Source: Thermocatellispora tengchongensis
GTDB taxonomy: Bacteria > Actinomycetota > Actinomycetes > Streptosporangiales > Streptosporangiaceae
DNA length: 64,000 bases
Assembly (NCBI RefSeq): GCF_014202315.1
Contig: NZ_JACHGN010000001.1
Coordinates: forward strand, 640,635-704,634
Direction: 5' to 3'
Shown: one piece after another, positions 61,018 through 64,000 of the stretch
How positions within the stretch are numbered: position 1 is the first letter of the stretch
Layout of the letters: each line of letters starts with the position of its first letter
Program-made: the position numbers and the translations under genes
Notes under the pieces: model-generated
What the model was told of the DNA's origin: nothing
What the model saw: only the letters and a program-made list of their open reading frames with translations
The model's database searches: none

Positions 61018-62428
61018 TCGACGAGCCGGAGGAGCGGCCCCACACCGCGTCCATCTTGGCGTTGGCGGCATCGCGCCCATTGTCCACCCAGTGCGCGTAG
61101 GTGGTGAGCAGGACCCGGATGCTGTGCCCTAGCCGCTTGGCGATCTCGGCAGGGTCCAGGCCCGCCTGAAGCTGGAGCGAGGCGTTGGCGTGCCGCAGGT
61201 CATAGGGCCGCTTGGCCACCGGAGACGCCGCCTCAGACGGGGTAAGGGCGAGCTTGCGCGCCTTGGCCCAGCAGCGCCGATACTGACGATCCCCGATGAT
61301 CTCCTGTCCAGGACCGTCATAGAACAGCCGCCCGTCCGCAGCAGGAGGAAAGGCCGCCATGTGCTCGCGCAGGATACCCACCAGCGCCGGGGGAATCGGC
61401 ACGACGCGCACCGCCTTGACCGCCCGGTGCTTGAGCCCCCGCTGATCTTGAAGGGTGCCGTCATCGGTCCACAACTCGCCCGCCTCAGTGGCCGAGCCCG
61501 TCAGGGTCAGCGTGCCCCACCCCACGTCAGGCAGATCACAGTTGTCCGCCCGTAGCGCCTTGACCTCACCAGGACGCATCCCGGCGTAGAACATGCAGGC
61601 GAAGAACGCATACAGGTGCGGCCCACGGTTGGGAGCCGACCCGTAGGCGGGCAGGTCCCGCACCTGGGCCAAGATGCGTTCCGCCTGTTCCACCGACGGC
61701 ACCTCCACCGGGCTCACCTCACAATCGGCGAAGCTACGGCGAGTCAGCCGGATACCGGTCAGCGGGTTGGTAGCGATGATCTTCCGCGTCACCGCGTACG
61801 CCAGCGCCGCATGCAACGCCGAGCGACGGTTACCGAGCGTGGAATGCGCGGCAGGCTTGCCGTTGACGAGCTTGGTCAACTTGGCCAGCGCTTCCTTGAC
61901 GTGTTCGGCATCCCCGAGCGAGGCCACCGGCCGGGTATGCGCGGCCAGCCACGCCAGCGCCGAGGCGATCTCATCCGGGGAAGTCTCGGCGCGGCCAGGC
62001 CGGAAGGCCCACTTGATCAGCGCTTCCCGAAGGACCGCGTCCGGCGGGCGGGTCCGGCGTGCCTTGGCCGACTCATCCAGCATGCACAACAGCGTGATCT
62101 CTGCCAGGCGTTCGGCACGGGAGCGACGCGAGTTCGGGGCCAGGTGATCCCATTCCGCCCGCGCCCACGTCACGCAGTGAGAGAACCAGTCCGCTTGCGC
62201 CCGCCCCCACGACGCAGGCTCGCCCGTGGCCGGGTCCCACTCCGTTGCCGGGTCCTTGGCCGCCCGCAGCAACTTGGACTGATGAGCCTGCGCCAGCGCC
62301 TTTGTGGTGAAGCTGAGAGAGTGCGCTGTGGTCCCCACCCGCCAGCGCAGCTCATAGGGCCGCTTCCGGCCCGCCCGGTTACGGATCTTCCAGAACTGAA
62401 CGTCCATCCGGCCCGCGTTGTCTTCCAC
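60938..62428 (-). CDS. Tyrosine recombinase/integrase
   Basis: 496 residues with an N-terminal arm-binding and SAM-like domain and the catalytic domain: Arg285 (GMRPGE), Lys around 333 (GLKHRA), Arg412 in YDLRHANAS, His435 (LGHS) and Tyr444 (TTYAHW). In the usual HxxR the first His is Tyr409, as in many actinomycete integrases. The GTG at 62428 follows AAAGGG; ATG 62407 is an alternative. It integrates the adjacent element, evidently at the response-regulator gene. Base use is less GC-rich than the host genes. Confidence 0.9.
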   Translation of the reverse strand: MEDNAGRMDVQFWKIRNRAGRKRPYELRWRVGTTAHSLSFTTKALAQAHQSKLLRAAKDPATEWDPATGEPASWGRAQADWFSHCVTWARAEWDHLAPNSRRSRAERLAEITLLCMLDESAKARRTRPPDAVLREALIKWAFRPGRAETSPDEIASALAWLAAHTRPVASLGDAEHVKEALAKLTKLVNGKPAAHSTLGNRRSALHAALAYAVTRKIIATNPLTGIRLTRRSFADCEVSPVEVPSVEQAERILAQVRDLPAYGSAPNRGPHLYAFFACMFYAGMRPGEVKALRADNCDLPDVGWGTLTLTGSATEAGELWTDDGTLQDQRGLKHRAVKAVRVVPIPPALVGILREHMAAFPPAADGRLFYDGPGQEIIGDRQYRRCWAKARKLALTPSEAASPVAKRPYDLRHANASLQLQAGLDPAEIAKRLGHSIRVLLTTYAHWVDNGRDAANAKMDAVWGRSSGSSIKALTSVNALEIHGPATGQDGETAAA

Positions 62429-62447
62429 CGAAGATCCCTTTCGTCGC

Positions 62448-62625
62448 CTATTCCGCTTGCCTTTCCTGCATCCATTCTATTAAATCCGAGCGCCTTATAC
62501 GACGCTCCCCGCAAGGCGGCCGGATCGATTTCAGGACCCGCCCAGCGTTCGCCCACGCACATTGATCTAGGAACCCGCAGGTAGACCCCGACATCTGCCG
62601 CCATCCTGAATTCGCCTCTACGCAT
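62448..62625 (-). pseudogene. Frameshifted excisionase
   Basis: Frame A from ATG 62625 reads MRRGEFRMAADVGVYLRVPRS, the first helix of a MerR-type excisionase. From about 62556 the other frame continues WANAGRVLKSIRPPCGERRIRRSDLIEWMQ to a TAG at 62448, its second half. One base lost near 62553-62559 splits the gene. AAAGGG precedes the start. It may be inactive, or the base may be a sequencing error. It lies 20 bases upstream of the integrase, the usual xis-int order. Confidence 0.6.
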
Positions 62626-63396
62626 AACTCACACCCTTTCCAACGAAGCTGAAACCGGTTCATAAAATCGCGATGACCGGCCCCCGGAAACGCGAACACC
62701 CGCCCACAACAAAAGGCCCCCAGGTGCGGCCAGGAAACCACTTCACGCGCCCCTGACCCACCCAGCACCCACACGCCCCCCAGCCCCGCACCCCACCAAG
62801 ATCAATCCCTGCGCGCCCGGCATCGGCCCGCCCACCCACCCAGGGGTCCGCCGTGGCCGATCTCCGCACATAACGCCAGGTCGAATCACCCACAAGAGCA
62901 TTGGCGGAGCCTTCGGCACGCTCTCTATTCCGGCGACCCTCACCGCACACCCCGGCCACCGACCCGCATCCCACGACCCCTACTCACTCACATCGAAGCC
63001 CCGCCGACCGCTTCGACCGCTTCAAGATCACGATGAGCGATGCCCAAGACGATGACGATCCAACACTCTTGACGGTTTCGTCACCCTGCACATCCGATGC
63101 GTTCAAATCTTCTTTACTGAATCAAGGCGGCAGCGCTCCGCGCCGCCGCACGGCGGGGAGACGCCCGCACGAACCGGATCGGCCAGCGGCCCGGGCATGC
63201 GGCCTGGGGGCCGGTCCCGGCCCGCGCCGCCCGGCCCGCACGGGCGCAACCCCGCCGCCCGCCAACCGGACCCGCCGCCGACCCAGCCCCACCCGCCGAC
63301 CATGGACGCGCCGCCGCCCCACATGATCATTCTCAATGCGCTGTCACTCCAAGGCCCCCGCGCTATCCTGACGTCATACCGACGCGAAGGGTGATC
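62626..63396. other. Element region without a recognisable gene
   Basis: About 770 bases with C-rich, proline-codon-like composition on the + strand. Open frames in it are short, lack ribosome sites and show no family pattern. Some of it is probably control sequence for the excisionase and the winged-helix gene. I see nothing further to annotate. Confidence 0.4.
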
Positions 63397-63732
63397 ATGG
63401 AGCGCGACCACGACGTCACCGGGTGGACCTTCCTCACCCGTCACGCCCGCGCCCTGATCCTGATCCACCATGATCCACACATCCGCATCCGTGATCTCGC
63501 CGCCGCCATGGGCACCACCGAGCGCACCGCCCACGCCATCGTCACCGACCTCGCCACAGACGGCTACCTCACCCGCCTGCCCACCGGACGGCGCACCACA
63601 TACGTGATCGACCCCACCAAGAGCCTGCGCTACCCCCCAGCCGACCCGCTTCCCATCAGCGCCCTACTGGATGCGTTCACCACCACGCCATCCCAGGCCA
63701 TCACTCCGGCCGCGAACCCGAGCACGCCCTAG
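63397..63732 (+). CDS. Small winged-helix regulator
   Basis: 111 residues. A MarR/ArsR-like helix-turn-helix (HIRIRDLAAAMGTTERTAHAIVTDLATDGYLTRLPTGRRTTYVID) lies at about 27-75, followed by a Pro/Thr-rich tail. ATG 63397 has GAAGGG five bases upstream; an in-frame GTG is at 63391. As cargo of the integrated element it probably controls element or neighbouring genes. Confidence 0.75.
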   Translation: MERDHDVTGWTFLTRHARALILIHHDPHIRIRDLAAAMGTTERTAHAIVTDLATDGYLTRLPTGRRTTYVIDPTKSLRYPPADPLPISALLDAFTTTPSQAITPAANPSTP

Positions 63733-64000
63733 ACGACGGCCCACCTTCCGAGCAGGACGCATTGCGCCGCGACGGCCGTTATGCCCCTTCCGGTGGCGCC
63801 GGCTGAACTGCTTCGCAGCCCTACGGGTGGACCTTCGGCCCATTCAGCCGGCCCCACCTCCCCGCCGCACACCAACCATGGCCCAGTACCCTGCATCCCC
63901 TGACCGAGCCACAGTTCGTCGCCACGGCCCTGACTTGCCCGCTTACGTGCGGCTGTACGTCCTCACCGGCGACGTGTCCGCCACAGACTCACCGCCACCC
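63733..64000. other. Right end, no gene seen
   Basis: The last 268 bases contain no frame with a ribosome site or family match. The integrated element continues beyond the window. Confidence 0.4.

Noticed and set aside
62660..62974. - strand frames upstream of the excisionase
   Set aside because: Short, Gly/Arg/Trp rich, without ribosome sites or family similarity.

Overview
The window is very GC-rich chromosomal DNA with strong G/C third-position bias, many GTG starts and four-base stop/start overlaps. It looks like a high-GC actinomycete, most likely of the Streptosporangiales (Nonomuraea/Actinomadura-like). That placement rests on gene content and style, not on a marker gene. No rRNA, tRNA or CRISPR array was seen.

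Region by region: 1-12 kb holds housekeeping and accessory genes: a truncated SpoIIE-type phosphatase, an S9 peptidase, a short Rho paralog transcribed with an rRNA methyltransferase, a G-run-rich non-coding island, an OhrR-like redox regulator beside an alpha/beta hydrolase, a LysR/aldo-keto reductase pair, an MBL hydrolase and an MFS transporter. 12-43 kb is a large catabolic region: RraA-like lyase, AMP-ligase, hydantoinase A and B, LsrF-like aldolase, SnoaL-like and VOC proteins, Rieske oxygenase; then an amidohydrolase, alcohol dehydrogenase and FGGY kinase; and a BMP-type ABC importer with VOC, FadR, cupin and quinone-reductase-like genes. PucR and M20 amidohydrolase genes lie at its right edge. 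The importer ATPase carries an acidic low-complexity insert of about 810 residues, built from nested repeats, between its two nucleotide-binding domains. A small + strand island at 28.2-30.4 kb encodes a CPBP protease, a four-helix membrane protein and a divergent thymidylate-synthase-fold protein.

43-51 kb holds an exported pentapeptide-repeat protein, glutamine synthetase II, and the most striking locus: a class III nucleotide cyclase fused to a degenerate Nudix domain, an intact Nudix gene directly downstream, and a divergently transcribed PycTM-type membrane effector. Together these look like a variant Pycsar (cCMP/cUMP) anti-phage system. 51-60 kb carries a CGNR zinc-finger protein, a succinate-semialdehyde-type dehydrogenase, a TetR-controlled molybdenum hydroxylase with two clear operators, a C45-family hydrolase and a sensor kinase. 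At about 60.89 kb the cognate response-regulator gene is cut off by an integrated element with a tyrosine recombinase, a frameshifted excisionase and a small winged-helix regulator; the element runs past the right end of the window.

Working together: the catabolic genes form several translationally coupled transcription units that plausibly import an N-containing or aromatic compound and take it through ring oxidation, ATP-driven amide or ring opening, CoA activation and aldol cleavage. The substrate is not identifiable from sequence. Defence-type genes (Pycsar-like locus, possibly the TS-like/4TM pair) are interspersed with these metabolic blocks.
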